Assembly (NCBI RefSeq): GCF_000467125.1
Contig: NZ_BATJ01000008.1
Location: forward strand, 62,001 to 126,000
Length of the DNA stretch: 64,000 bases
Reading direction: 5' to 3'
Source: Vibrio proteolyticus NBRC 13287
Lineage (GTDB): Bacteria; Pseudomonadota; Gammaproteobacteria; Enterobacterales; Vibrionaceae
Within the stretch, counting starts at the first letter, position 1. Every line of letters starts with the position of its first letter. A program made the translations under genes and the position numbers. This document shows, one piece after another, positions 1 to 9,208 of this stretch. Under the pieces are notes generated by a model. That model was not told the DNA's origin. It did no database searches and worked only from the letters and a program-made list of their open reading frames with translations.

Positions 1-1
1 T

Positions 2-1021
2 GTGACGCTGTCGCACGAAGGTTACGTGAAGTACCAGTTGTTGAGTGATTACGAAGCTCAGCGTCGTGGTGGTAAAGGTAAGAGTGCCACTCGAATGAAA
101 GATGAGGATTACATCGAGCGTCTGCTGGTGGCGAATACTCATGACAACATTCTGTGTTTCTCTACTCGCGGTAAGACTTACCGTCTGAAAGTGTATCAAC
201 TGCCGCTTGCTAGCCGCACTGCACGTGGTAAACCGATTGTGAATATCCTTCCGTTGGAAGAGGGTGAGCGCATCACCGCGATCTTGCGTGTGGATGAGTT
301 CTCTCAAGACAAGTTCATCTTTATGGCGACGGGTGACGGTACAGTGAAGAAGACGTCACTGGATCAGTTTGCTAACGTACGTTCTAACGGCTTGATTGCC
401 GTGAATCTGCGTGACGATGACTCCCTCATCGGTGTCGATATCACGAACGGTGACAGCGACATTATGCTGTTCTCGAAAGCCGGTAAAGTGGTACGCTTTA
501 GCGAAGATAAAGTGCGTGCCATGGGCCGTACTGCGGCAGGTGTTCGTGGTATGAAGCTTGCTGATGACGATCAGGTTGTATCATTGATTGTTCCGGCAAA
601 CGAAGGCGATATTCTGACAGTGACACAGAACGGCTACGGCAAACGGACTGAACTGGCGGAATACCCAACCAAAGGCCGTGCGACTCAAGGCGTTGTGTCT
701 ATCAAAGTCTCTGAGCGTAATGGACCAGTCGTGGGTGCAGTACAGGTGGAAGAAGGCGACGAGATGATGATGATCACCGACGCTGGTACTCTGGTACGTA
801 CTCGTGTGGCTGAAGTCAGCCAGGTGGGTCGGAATACTCAGGGTGTCACCTTGATCCGTACTGCTGAAGATGAGTCTGTGGTTGGTTTGCAGCGCATTGA
901 TGAAGTTGAAGAAATCGAACTGGATGAGGAAGGCGAAGTGGTTGAATCAGTTGAGGCTGATGAAGCGACGGAAACACCGGCATCCGATGTGAGCGATGAC
1001 GTAGAGTCTGACGACGCGTAA
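2..1021 (+). CDS. gyrA: DNA gyrase subunit A, C-terminal part (5' truncated by window edge)
   Basis: This is the C-terminal DNA-wrapping half of the gyrase A subunit; the N-terminal breakage-reunion domain lies before the window. The GyrA box QRRGGKG, which is essential for wrapping DNA and introducing negative supercoils, is seen about 20 residues in. It is followed by repeated beta-pinwheel blades of about 50 residues, each with patterns such as GKxxRxxxYQLP and GxVKKTSL. The last 40 residues form a very acidic tail ([19 protein letters not shown] and onward), as is known for gammaproteobacterial GyrA, where the tail modulates wrapping. A strong intrinsic terminator follows 20 bases after the stop. 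The GTG at position 2 is only the first in-frame codon and is not the true start. Confidence 0.97.
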   Translation: MTLSHEGYVKYQLLSDYEAQRRGGKGKSATRMKDEDYIERLLVANTHDNILCFSTRGKTYRLKVYQLPLASRTARGKPIVNILPLEEGERITAILRVDEFSQDKFIFMATGDGTVKKTSLDQFANVRSNGLIAVNLRDDDSLIGVDITNGDSDIMLFSKAGKVVRFSEDKVRAMGRTAAGVRGMKLADDDQVVSLIVPANEGDILTVTQNGYGKRTELAEYPTKGRATQGVVSIKVSERNGPVVGAVQVEEGDEMMMITDAGTLVRTRVAEVSQVGRNTQGVTLIRTAEDESVVGLQRIDEVEEIELDEEGEVVESVEADEATETPASDVSDDVESDDA

Positions 1022-1040
1022 CTTGAGACTTCTGATTCAA

Positions 1041-1069
1041 AAAACCGAGCGATGAGCTCGGTTTTTTTA
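1041..1069 (+). terminator. Intrinsic terminator of gyrA
   Basis: The stem CCGAGC/GCTCGG is closed by a short loop and followed by eight T residues, directly downstream of the gyrA stop codon. Confidence 0.9.
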
Positions 1070-1152
1070 TACCTGAAGAAAATAACTATTTACTTTCTAT
1101 GCATATTTTGATGAATTAACCGTTCGTTTTATCGATATCAAGGAGCGATATC

Positions 1153-1788
1153 ATGTCTTTAGATACCTGGTTGCTGTATCTGGTTGCCGTATTGATACTG
1201 ACGGCGTCTCCCGGGCCAAGTTCGTTATTGTGTCTGACCCGCGGTGCGTTATACGGTTGGCGAATCGGTGTATACACGGCTTTGGGAAGCTTGTCGGCGA
1301 TCACCATGATTCTCACCTTGTCATTTACTGGGTTGGGCGTTCTGATTACGTCGTCAGAATTGGCTTTCAACCTGATTAAGTGGTGCGGTGCGGCTTATTT
1401 GATCTACCTCGGTTACCAGTCACTAACCTCAACGCAGCGCGACTACACGGCAGGAGAGTCACAATATTCGGATGGCGGGAGTCGTGGATTCGTCAAACAT
1501 TATGTCGCTGGCTTCATCGTTGGGGCAAGTAATCCCAAAGCGATCTTGTTTTTCACGGCCTTATTTCCCCAGTTTATCAATCCAGACGCCCCGTTAATCA
1601 GCCAATACGCAATTTTTGCCGCGACGTTTATGGTGTTGGAGCTGAGCTGGTTGGCTGGATACGCTTATGCAGGCGCTAAATCGTCTGGTTGGTTGTTTGT
1701 CGGCGGGCGTGCCAGGTTATTTAACCGATTGACTGGTAGCGTATTTATTGGCGCAGGGACGTTATTATCGATGAGCAGCAGAGCATAA
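1153..1788 (+). CDS. LysE/RhtB family amino-acid exporter
   Basis: This 211-residue integral membrane protein has the LysE/RhtB family signature near its N-terminus (ASPGPSSLLCLTRGALYGWR, from about residue 18). About five to six hydrophobic segments follow, and the central motif GASNPKAILFFTALFPQF is present near residue 120. The family exports amino acids or derivatives such as homoserine, threonine, lysine or cysteine metabolites across the inner membrane; the substrate here cannot be told from sequence. The start is supported by AAGGAG eight bases upstream of the ATG. It stands alone between the gyrA terminator and a bidirectional terminator that it shares with the convergent MarR gene. 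Confidence 0.9.
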   Translation: MSLDTWLLYLVAVLILTASPGPSSLLCLTRGALYGWRIGVYTALGSLSAITMILTLSFTGLGVLITSSELAFNLIKWCGAAYLIYLGYQSLTSTQRDYTAGESQYSDGGSRGFVKHYVAGFIVGASNPKAILFFTALFPQFINPDAPLISQYAIFAATFMVLELSWLAGYAYAGAKSSGWLFVGGRARLFNRLTGSVFIGAGTLLSMSSRA

Positions 1789-1816
1789 AACAAAGCGCCT
1801 CTTGAGGCGCTTTGTT
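1789..1816. terminator. Bidirectional intrinsic terminator between the LysE and MarR genes
   Basis: The near-perfect hairpin AAAGCGCCTC/GAGGCGCTTT sits between two convergent genes, with an A-rich left side and T-rich right side that allow use on both strands. Confidence 0.85.
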
Positions 1817-1840
1817 GTCATTGGCTTAGTCTTTAGAAGG

Positions 1841-2317
1841 TTAGACTTCCTGGCTGATGCTGCCATAGTGCAGCATCGGCGTGGCTTCAATGTCTTCTGC
1901 ATTCATCATCGACGAGATGCGTTGAACAGAGGAAAGTAGCAAACTCTGTTCCCACTCTTCCAGTTGTTGGAATTTGTTGATAAAGCTCTGCTGCAGAGGC
2001 AAAGGCGCTTTGTCCAGCAACGCTTCACCCGCTTCAGTCAGGTGAGCATGTACCTTACGCTTATCGGTCACACTGCGAATACGCTGAACATAGCCGTTTC
2101 GCTCCAGACGATCGAGAATCGTCGTCGCAGTCGCCTGGCTCATGTTGGTGTGACTGGACAGCTGTTTGATGGTCACATCACCCAGCTCTTTGATTGAACG
2201 CATCAGAATAAGCTGCGGGGCAGTGAGACCCGATTCTTTGCTCAGTTTCTTCGAATGCAGATCAATGGCGCGAATGATTTGACGTAGCGATACCAGAACT
2301 TCTTCGTGTTTTTCCAA
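1841..2317 (-). CDS. MarR family transcriptional regulator
   Basis: This 158-residue protein has the winged helix-turn-helix layout of MarR regulators: an N-terminal dimerisation helix, then a DNA-recognition region at about residues 45-80 (TIKQLSSHTNMSQATATTIL, followed by DRLERNGYV), a wing with the charged motif DKRKVHAHLTEAG, and C-terminal helices. MarR proteins are dimeric repressors released by small phenolic or other ligands. It is divergent from the BCCT transporter across a 394-base gap holding a TTCAGG-N8-CCTGAA inverted repeat, which is a possible operator; the target genes are not known. Confidence 0.9.
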   Translation of the reverse strand: MEKHEEVLVSLRQIIRAIDLHSKKLSKESGLTAPQLILMRSIKELGDVTIKQLSSHTNMSQATATTILDRLERNGYVQRIRSVTDKRKVHAHLTEAGEALLDKAPLPLQQSFINKFQQLEEWEQSLLLSSVQRISSMMNAEDIEATPMLHYGSISQEV

Positions 2318-2711
2318 CTTGTTTAACCTGAATGTTTGAGTGTATTTAATGATGAAGATTTCAGGCGAAAATACCTGAACTTTCCTAGTATTTAAAGCAG
2401 AAAATGCTCAATAGTTTGATTCGATCTCTGAGAAAGATTTTTAAGAAGAGTAAGAAATATTAGTACACAAAGTAATTCTTATGTTGCGCGCCTGATGTTC
2501 TGATGGTTTTCTGTTCGCTTGAATTTCATATTATTGAATTTTTGCTTTCTTTTTAAACGATAAGTGGAAAGTGAGTAGAATTTCAGTAGAATGTCAGGGC
2601 TTGTTGAAACGAGCTTTATTGTTATGAGTACAAACTAAATGCTTCGGCTGGATACGAAGATGGTTCGGAGTTTATAGGAATAGAGCTCGAAGGAAAGAGA
2701 AAGAGGGGACA
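2318..2711. other. 394-base divergent intergenic region between marR-type gene and BCCT gene
   Basis: No plausible coding sequence is seen. The region is AT-rich, as expected for a double promoter region. It contains the interrupted palindrome TTCAGG(8)CCTGAA at 2360-2379, close to the MarR-side gene start. It ends in a purine-rich stretch with AGGGG just before the BCCT start codon. I could not assign a confident -35/-10 pair for either gene. Confidence 0.6.
2360..2379. promoter_or_regulatory. Inverted repeat, possible MarR operator
   Basis: TTCAGG and CCTGAA are separated by eight bases, 43 bases upstream of the MarR-family start codon. The position and symmetry fit an autoregulatory operator for a dimeric winged-helix repressor; this is inference only. 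Confidence 0.35.
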
Positions 2712-4286
2712 ATGACGAAAGGTATTGATAAGTACAGTATCGACAGTACCGACTATACAGTTGGTCAGGATAATGTACAGAAGTGGGGTTTTGACGTCCA
2801 TAACCCGGTATTTGGTGTAAGTGCTGGCCTGATCGCTCTCTTTATTGTGGCAGCTTTGGTGCTTGATGCTCACACAGCGAAAACCGCATTGGATGGCTTG
2901 AAATGGAGCATCATTGGTGCGTTCGACTGGCTGTTTATTTGGTCGGGAAACATTTTCGTGATTTTTTGTTTGGCGCTGGTGGTATCGCCATTTGGTAAAA
3001 TTCGTTTGGGTGGTAAAGATGCCACGGCAGACTTTTCCTTTATCTCCTGGCTGTCAATGTTATTTGCCGCGGGGATGGGGATTGGCCTGATGTTCTGGAG
3101 TGTCGCTGAACCGGTTGCTTATTACACGGGCTGGTATGAAACACCGTTGAATGTGGCACCGAACACACCGGAAGCTGCCAAAATGGCGTTGGGTGCGACG
3201 ATGTTCCACTGGGGATTGCACCCTTGGGCCATTTACGGTGTTGTGGCACTGTCACTGGCATTTTTTGCCTACAACAAAGGTTTGCCGCTGTCGATTCGCT
3301 CGATCTTCTATCCGTTGCTGGGCGATCGCGCCTGGGGATGGGCTGGTCACGTTGTGGACATTCTGGCGGTATTAGCGACGCTGTTTGGTCTGGCGACATC
3401 GCTGGGTCTGGGGGCGCAGCAAGCCGCCAGCGGTATCCACCATGTGTTTGGTGTGGAATCGGGGCTGGGCCTTCAGATTATCGTGATCATCGCTGTCACG
3501 GCGCTTGCTACGTATTCCGTTATTCGTGGCCTGGAAGGCGGGGTGAAGCTGATCAGTAACATCAATATGATCGTGGCATTTTTGCTGCTGATTATGGTGG
3601 CGCTGATTGGTTACGCCATCACGTTTGGCTCGATCCCAACCACTTTTATGGCCTACGTAGAAAACATCATTCCGCTGAGTAACCCTCATGGCCGGACGGA
3701 TGAAGCCTGGTTCCAGGGTTGGACAGTATTCTACTGGGCTTGGTGGATTTCTTGGTCACCATTTGTCGGCATGTTCATTGCGCGCGTCTCTAAAGGTCGT
3801 ACAGTACGTGAATTCATCACTGCGGTTTTGATCGTACCAACCTTGGTGACGCTGGTATGGATGTCTGTATTTGGCGGTATGGCAATTGAACAGGTGGTGG
3901 ACAAAGTTGGCCAGCTAGGCTCGGAAGGTCTGACGGACGTATCACTGGCGATGTTTGAAATGTTCGACGTTCTGCCTATGGGTAAAGTGCTGTCGACCAT
4001 CGCTGTGGTTCTGGTGCTGGTGTTCTTCATCACCTCGTCTGACTCTGGTTCTCTGGTGATTGATAGCATCACGGCTGGCGGTAAGGTGGATGCGCCTGTT
4101 CTGCAACGTATTTTCTGGGCTGTGATGGAAGGTGCAGTGGCCGCAGTTCTGCTGTGGATTGGTGGTACGGAAGCCATTCAGGCATTACAGGCCGGCGCGA
4201 TTTCAACCGCGTTGCCGTTTACCATTGTGTTACTGCTCATGTGTGTCAGCCTGGTTATGGGTATGCGCACGGAGCGACAGCAATAA
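2712..4286 (+). CDS. BCCT family betaine/choline/carnitine transporter
   Basis: This 524-residue carrier has the LeuT-like 12-helix pattern of the BCCT family. The sodium-coupled motif GMGIGLMFWSVAEP lies at about residues 116-130; sodium-dependent betaine carriers have GMGIG, whereas the sodium-independent antiporter CaiT has GIDLG. The family's Trp-rich segment (FYWAWWISWSPFVGMFIARV) lies near residue 345. The C-terminal tail after the last helix is short, so the long osmosensing tail of BetP-like members is missing. It probably imports glycine betaine, choline or a related compatible solute, but the exact substrate is not predictable. The start has AGGGG six bases upstream, and a strong terminator follows. 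Confidence 0.93.
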   Translation: MTKGIDKYSIDSTDYTVGQDNVQKWGFDVHNPVFGVSAGLIALFIVAALVLDAHTAKTALDGLKWSIIGAFDWLFIWSGNIFVIFCLALVVSPFGKIRLGGKDATADFSFISWLSMLFAAGMGIGLMFWSVAEPVAYYTGWYETPLNVAPNTPEAAKMALGATMFHWGLHPWAIYGVVALSLAFFAYNKGLPLSIRSIFYPLLGDRAWGWAGHVVDILAVLATLFGLATSLGLGAQQAASGIHHVFGVESGLGLQIIVIIAVTALATYSVIRGLEGGVKLISNINMIVAFLLLIMVALIGYAITFGSIPTTFMAYVENIIPLSNPHGRTDEAWFQGWTVFYWAWWISWSPFVGMFIARVSKGRTVREFITAVLIVPTLVTLVWMSVFGGMAIEQVVDKVGQLGSEGLTDVSLAMFEMFDVLPMGKVLSTIAVVLVLVFFITSSDSGSLVIDSITAGGKVDAPVLQRIFWAVMEGAVAAVLLWIGGTEAIQALQAGAISTALPFTIVLLLMCVSLVMGMRTERQQ

Positions 4287-4304
4287 ACACTGTGTTGCGT
4301 TCAG

Positions 4305-4331
4305 GAAAGGGGCCATTGGCCCCTTTTTTTA
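4305..4331 (+). terminator. Intrinsic terminator of the BCCT gene
   Basis: The hairpin AAGGGGCC-ATT-GGCCCCTT runs into a T tract just after the BCCT stop codon. Confidence 0.88.
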
Positions 4332-4356
4332 TTGCTTACGTTTTTGAATCGCTTGA

Positions 4357-5076
4357 TTAGAGCAGGAAATCTTTGAGCGGTTGCTCTTTACTGTAATGGT
4401 GTGCAATTTGCGCCTGCAGTAACTCTGCGGTGGCAATCGCGTCGATCAGCGCGTGATGGGGAGTATACAGCGGCAGTCCATAACGGGATCGGCTTTGACC
4501 CAGGCGTACCGACTGAGGTTTTTTGCCTTTTAGCCGGTTCAGCAAACCACCGAACTGTTTCTTTTGAATTGTGCTTTCCAGTTCCATCGTGTCTACAACT
4601 GGAAATTCAATCCCTTCGCCGATGCGCGCCCGCAGGGCCGAGTCAAAAAACATCCGTTCAATCGGGTTGTAATGCACCACCGTGATTTTGCCGGCCATCT
4701 GCTCCAGCACTTCTTGGTATATTTCACTCAAATCGGGTGCATCGAGAATATCACTGTGAGTGATGCCGTGGATCACAATCGACTCTTCAGGCAACTGTTT
4801 GCTGGGGCGGACGGTCCAGTGCCTGGCTTTATTGACGAAGATCCGGTTCAGGGTAAACGGCACCGTCCCAATGGTAATGATGTCATCTTCTTTGGCATTT
4901 AAGCCGGTTGTTTCGAAATCCATCGCCAGAAATACCACATCTTCCATTGGGGTGGATGCTGGAGGCAGTGCCTGACCATAGAACGCCAGTAGTGCAGGCT
5001 CCTGAATCAGTTGTTGCTTCTGACGAAACTTGTTTTCCCAGTCAATCAGCGGGCTGGATACACTTCTTGTCAACAT
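4357..5076 (-). CDS. DnaQ-like 3'-5' exonuclease (DEDDh family)
   Basis: This 239-residue protein carries the three exonuclease motifs of the DnaQ/polymerase III epsilon superfamily: Exo I DFETTGLN (DxE) near residue 52, Exo II HYNPIERMFFD near residue 133, and Exo III HHALIDAIATAEL (HxxxxD, the DEDDh type) near residue 207. It is expected to hydrolyse single-stranded DNA or RNA from the 3' end with two metal ions. The N-terminal 45 residues precede the catalytic domain and are not recognised. It starts nine bases after the stop of the CNMP/CBS/DUF294 gene, so the two are almost certainly co-transcribed. This pairing is common in proteobacteria, but its joint function is not established. Confidence 0.9.
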   Translation of the reverse strand: MLTRSVSSPLIDWENKFRQKQQLIQEPALLAFYGQALPPASTPMEDVVFLAMDFETTGLNAKEDDIITIGTVPFTLNRIFVNKARHWTVRPSKQLPEESIVIHGITHSDILDAPDLSEIYQEVLEQMAGKITVVHYNPIERMFFDSALRARIGEGIEFPVVDTMELESTIQKKQFGGLLNRLKGKKPQSVRLGQSRSRYGLPLYTPHHALIDAIATAELLQAQIAHHYSKEQPLKDFLL

Positions 5077-5085
5077 GGCGTTACC

Positions 5086-6975
5086 TTATTTAAAGCTCTT
5101 GCCGGCCTGATAACGGAACTTGAGGAAGTTCTGTGCGTTACTCAGGATCTGGAAGGCGTCTTTGAGGTTACGGCGCTCGAAATCGGACAGGTGCTCTGGC
5201 TCAATATTGTTGTCGGGCTCAATGTTGTTTTCGACATCGTAGGCTTGGTGACGAATTCGCACCATAGAGATGAACTCCAGTGCGTCTCGCAAATCTTCTG
5301 CTTTGCCTTTTGGCAGAATACCTGCGTCGATGATGTCATCCAGACGTTCAAAGGAGTTTTGTGAACGGGATCCAACCGCCAGAGCGTGCACCCGGATCAA
5401 ATCTGCCAGTGGCGCTGTACCGCGACGTTTAAGGTTGATCGAGTTATTGTGACGACCGTCTTTTTCCATCACAAAGTCTTTAAAGAAACCCAGAGGCGGC
5501 GTGCGGTTCAGCGCGTTGCGTGCCAGACAGGCCAGGAAGCGGTTATTTCTTCGCGCTCGGCGCACAATAAAGCCGTTGAGTTGTTCTGCCCATTTCAAGC
5601 GGCCATAGACGCCATCCAGGTCAAAGAAAATAGAAGCGTTGAGCAGCGCTTTCGGATTCGGGTTATCAATCCAGTCAGCAAAACACTCTTCCCACTCGCG
5701 GCGGGTCATCCGCCACGTTGGGTTAGTCGCCATGATGTCCCCGGTACAGTAGCTGTAGCCACATTTCGCCAGTCCGTCGCACACGAATGTCGCCAGCTCA
5801 GCAAAATAGGCGTCATGTTTGTCTTTGTCGAAACTGTCATCAAGGATAATGGCGTTATCCTGGTCGGTGACTATCAGTTGTTCGTCGCGACCCATAGAGC
5901 CCAGGGCGAGAAAACAGTATGGCACCGGAGGCTGACCAAACTGCTCTTCCGCCAACTCAAGAATACGCTGTTTGAAGCTGCGACCAATCACTGACATGGC
6001 ACTGCCGACCATGTGAGAGTTGGCATCTTCGTTGACTAATCTGACAAAGCTGTCTTTGACCTGTTCTGACAGCGAAGCGAGGTCGTCTATTGTCTGCTGT
6101 TGGAAGATACTGCTGACCAGCAGCAGTGAGTTCTGTGATTCATAGCGGACGATGTCTGTGGCTTCGATGACACCAATCGGCTTTTTATCTTTGAGTACCG
6201 GCAGGTGATGCACGTTGTAACGCAGCATGGTTAGCATGGCTTCATAGACATAGGCGTTGTGATCAAGCGAAATGACTTCGGTGGTCATCACAGAAGCTAC
6301 CTCATCCTGCGGATCCAGACCCGCTGCCAGAACTCGAGTACACAAGTCTCGGTCGGTAATGATACCGAGCAGGGAAGAGCTGTCATCTTCATCATCGTCT
6401 AACACTTCGGTGTCGATGATCAGCAATGACGACACATTCTCTTCAGCCATTTTGATCGCGGCGTTCTGTATGGTTTCGTTTTTCTGTACGAATGGCGCTT
6501 CACCGCTGAGCAAGGTACGCACTTTGGACGTGGTTAAGTCGTTTTGTTCGTTGCTGCTAGAGATCGCCTGACGCAAACGGGCGTTATCCTGCACCTCGAC
6601 AAAATCCGCGAAGCTGTCGTGATTTTCATACAGGTCCTGGAAGATGTCTTCGGGGATGCAGTAGAGCAGAGTATCTTCGGTGGCTTTGGCGGGAAAACGC
6701 ACTTTGTTATTGGTCAGCAGACCCATTTGACCGAACAGCGCCCCTTGATCCAGGCGGTTATACAGTTCGCCCTTACGTCGGTAAACTTCCACGACGCCAC
6801 TACGCACCACATACAAGTCATGAATTTGATCACCGAAGTGGATGATGGGCGTATCTTCACGGAAGTAAGAGATTTCAACGTGTCGCGCGACATGTTGCAG
6901 AACCTCTTCCGGCAGTTCGTTAAAAGGAGGGTGTTGCGAAAGAAAATTTTGAATTTCAAGCAGTTCTGCTTCCAT
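5086..6975 (-). CDS. CNMP-binding / CBS-pair / DUF294 nucleotidyltransferase-like protein
   Basis: This protein of about 629 residues has a cyclic-nucleotide-type beta-barrel at about residues 10-125 (IHFGDQIHDLYVVRSGVVEV, then DQGALFGQMGLLTNN) and two CBS motifs at about 155-280, which usually bind adenine nucleotides. A DUF294 putative nucleotidyltransferase domain follows near residue 340, with LGSMGRDEQLIVTDQDNAII (GSxGRxEQ and DQDNA), and then a helical DUF294 C-terminal domain. It looks like a soluble nucleotide-sensing signalling protein related to GlnD-type transferases; the target is unknown. I prefer the ATG at 6975 because GGAG lies six bases upstream; an in-frame ATG at 6987 overlaps that ribosome site. 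It is the first gene of a two-gene operon with the exonuclease. Confidence 0.9.
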   Translation of the reverse strand: MEAELLEIQNFLSQHPPFNELPEEVLQHVARHVEISYFREDTPIIHFGDQIHDLYVVRSGVVEVYRRKGELYNRLDQGALFGQMGLLTNNKVRFPAKATEDTLLYCIPEDIFQDLYENHDSFADFVEVQDNARLRQAISSSNEQNDLTTSKVRTLLSGEAPFVQKNETIQNAAIKMAEENVSSLLIIDTEVLDDDEDDSSSLLGIITDRDLCTRVLAAGLDPQDEVASVMTTEVISLDHNAYVYEAMLTMLRYNVHHLPVLKDKKPIGVIEATDIVRYESQNSLLLVSSIFQQQTIDDLASLSEQVKDSFVRLVNEDANSHMVGSAMSVIGRSFKQRILELAEEQFGQPPVPYCFLALGSMGRDEQLIVTDQDNAIILDDSFDKDKHDAYFAELATFVCDGLAKCGYSYCTGDIMATNPTWRMTRREWEECFADWIDNPNPKALLNASIFFDLDGVYGRLKWAEQLNGFIVRRARRNNRFLACLARNALNRTPPLGFFKDFVMEKDGRHNNSINLKRRGTAPLADLIRVHALAVGSRSQNSFERLDDIIDAGILPKGKAEDLRDALEFISMVRIRHQAYDVENNIEPDNNIEPEHLSDFERRNLKDAFQILSNAQNFLKFRYQAGKSFK

Positions 6976-7078
6976 CATGCACTCCATTAGGGTGTTTTCA
7001 TAGATACTACATGAAGAGGGTAAATATCTCTAATTGCGACGGTATTTTGTCGGAAATTAAATGACAGAGTAGTGTTAA

Positions 7079-7100
7079 TTTATTGTCATGTGACAATAAA
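7079..7100. promoter_or_regulatory. Perfect inverted repeat in the divergent DUF294/chemoreceptor region
   Basis: TTTATTGTCA and TGACAATAAA form a perfect 10-bp palindrome with a two-base spacer inside an AT-rich divergent promoter region. Further TGACA/TGTCA half-sites lie nearby (around 7062 and 7102). This looks like an operator for a dimeric regulator that I cannot name. Confidence 0.5.
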
Positions 7101-7224
7101 ATGTCAAAATAAAATTGTTTAAAAACATGTGGTTATAAATTTTAAAAAAACTATCAATACTGCGTGCACATAATATAAAATCTGGTTAATATTCGCACTT
7201 CTATCTGTTCCTAAAAATAACGTA

Positions 7225-9114
7225 ATGCCAATGAAAATTTCACTGAAACAAAAGCTGATTGGCGCCAGCCTGTCAGCGGTCGTTGCTATGGCAACGGCAC
7301 TAACCTGGCTGTCGGCGGACCAACTTTTTGAACAAACCCGTAATGGCGTGTATGCCCGTGCCGAAAGTCTTGCCACCGCAGCTTCTTCCGGTATCTCTGA
7401 CTGGGTTAACATCCGTAAGAGTATTTCCACTGCTTTCAACGATTACTCGCAAGAAATGGATGTTGTTCCTTATCTGCAACAGGCGCGGAAAGCGGGTGGC
7501 TTCGATGACATCTTTTTTGGGACGCCGGCTGGCGAGATGTACCGCTCTCATCCTGAGCGTAATCGTGCCGATTACGATCCTCGTACGCGTCTTTGGTACA
7601 AAGACGCGCAAGCGGCAGGCAAGCAAATCATTACTACGGCCTACCAGGATGCGATCACCAATGCATTGTTGGTGACCATCGCTGAGCCAGTACGTAAAAA
7701 CGGCCAGTTTGTCGGTGTTGTTGGTGCGGATGTACTGATTGATCAGTTGATCAATGATGTGATCAGCCTGGATGCCGGCGACAATGCATTCGCTATGTTG
7801 ATTGACAAGCAGAACGGCACTTTCCTGGCCCACCCGGATAAATCCCTGATCCTTAAGCCCGTGAACACCATTGCCAAATCACTTACGATGAGTTCGATTG
7901 AAGATGCTGCGAATGCAAAGCGCATCGATGACATCACAGTGAGAGGTCAGGATAAACTGCTGTACTTCAAGAATATTCCGGGTACGGACTGGGTATTCGC
8001 GATCCAAATGGACAAATCCACAGAAGAAGCGGCGCACGCACAGCTCCTTCGTGGCCTGATCATTACCGCCGTGATCATCACTATCATCGTGATTGCTCTT
8101 GTTTCTTGGTTGGTGAGCTTCCTGTTCCGTGATCTGGGCCGGGTGTCTGTTGCGTTGGAAGAGATTGCATCTGGTGAAGGTGACCTGACTCAACGTTTGG
8201 AACCACGCAGTGATGATGAAGTTGGCCAATTGGCGCAAAACTTCAACGTGTTTGTGGGTAACATGCACACCATGGTCTCGAAGCTGAGCCACGTTTCAGC
8301 GGCTCTGTCTGAACAAGCGAAACAAACCGCATCGCACGCCGAAGAGCGTAGCACCCGCATTCGCACGCAGCAGGATGAAATCAATATGGTCGCCACCGCG
8401 ATCAATGAGATGGCTGCTGCGACACAAGAAATCGCAGGCAACGCGGACAACACAGCGCAAAGCTCAACTGAAGCCGTTACCGCTTCTAAGCATGGCGCCG
8501 AGCAAGTGAATCAGACTCAAGGTTCTATCCAGAATCTGGCAGAAGAAGTTCAGGTTGCAACGGAAGTGATTAAAGAGCTGGAAGTGCACGGCAACAGCAT
8601 CAATACTATTTTGTCGACCATTCAGGACATCGCGGAGCAAACCAACCTGTTGGCACTGAATGCGGCGATCGAAGCGGCACGTGCGGGTGAGCAGGGGCGG
8701 GGTTTTGCTGTGGTAGCTGACGAGGTTCGTGTTCTGAGCCAACGTACGCATGCCTCAACGCAAGAGATCCAGCAGATGATTGAAACGCTGCAGGGCACAA
8801 CGGCGAAAGCGGTCGGCATTATGGACGACAGTCGTATGCTGGCGACCACCAGTGTTGATGATGCGAATCTGGCAGCAGCAAGTCTGACTCAGATTCAATC
8901 CGCTGTGGAGAGCATCAGCGATATGGCCACTCAGATTGCATCGGCTGCTGAAGAGCAAGCGTCGGTCACGTCGGAGATTACTCGTAACACAGTCGGTATC
9001 CGTGACGTGTCGAATGAGCTGGCAGACGAAGCGCATGAAGCTGCTTCTCAGGCTGCGCAGCTTTCTGAACTGTCTTACGAGCTGGAACAAGAAATCAGCC
9101 GCTTCAAGCTGTAA
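7225..9114 (+). CDS. Methyl-accepting chemotaxis protein with dCache_1 sensor
   Basis: This 629-residue chemoreceptor has a first membrane helix at about residues 10-30 and a periplasmic dCache_1 sensor to about 275. A second membrane helix, a HAMP domain (to about 355) and a long cytoplasmic signalling coiled coil follow, with the hairpin tip near [20 protein letters not shown]. The sensor carries the amino-acid-binding pattern known for dCache_1AA domains: Y117, R122, W124, Y125 and A128, then Y140 and D142, and D169. It is therefore predicted to sense amino acids; this is inference from motif spacing. The ATG two codons downstream is an alternative start, and neither has a clear ribosome site. 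A terminator shared with purC follows. Confidence 0.94.
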   Translation: MPMKISLKQKLIGASLSAVVAMATALTWLSADQLFEQTRNGVYARAESLATAASSGISDWVNIRKSISTAFNDYSQEMDVVPYLQQARKAGGFDDIFFGTPAGEMYRSHPERNRADYDPRTRLWYKDAQAAGKQIITTAYQDAITNALLVTIAEPVRKNGQFVGVVGADVLIDQLINDVISLDAGDNAFAMLIDKQNGTFLAHPDKSLILKPVNTIAKSLTMSSIEDAANAKRIDDITVRGQDKLLYFKNIPGTDWVFAIQMDKSTEEAAHAQLLRGLIITAVIITIIVIALVSWLVSFLFRDLGRVSVALEEIASGEGDLTQRLEPRSDDEVGQLAQNFNVFVGNMHTMVSKLSHVSAALSEQAKQTASHAEERSTRIRTQQDEINMVATAINEMAAATQEIAGNADNTAQSSTEAVTASKHGAEQVNQTQGSIQNLAEEVQVATEVIKELEVHGNSINTILSTIQDIAEQTNLLALNAAIEAARAGEQGRGFAVVADEVRVLSQRTHASTQEIQQMIETLQGTTAKAVGIMDDSRMLATTSVDDANLAAASLTQIQSAVESISDMATQIASAAEEQASVTSEITRNTVGIRDVSNELADEAHEAASQAAQLSELSYELEQEISRFKL

Positions 9115-9132
9115 CTCCTCTCGACCAAAACA

Positions 9133-9163
9133 AAAACGCCAGTCTCAGACTGGCGTTTTTTTA
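9133..9163. terminator. Bidirectional terminator between the chemoreceptor gene and purC
   Basis: The hairpin AACGCCAGTC-TCA-GACTGGCGTT has an A-rich left flank and a run of T on the right, placed between convergent genes. Confidence 0.88.
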
Positions 9164-9208
9164 TCAGTGTCCGTTAGAATAACGAACGTCATTCATGCAC
9201 GGGCGTTC

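Noticed and set aside
3040..4177. Several long antisense frames across the BCCT gene
   Set aside because: They mirror codon bias of the real gene, lack ribosome sites and have no recognisable domains.
7143..7173. Sigma-28 flagellar promoter upstream of the chemoreceptor
   Set aside because: TAAAAAAA and GCACATAA are 15 bases apart rather than 11, and the -10 match is poor.
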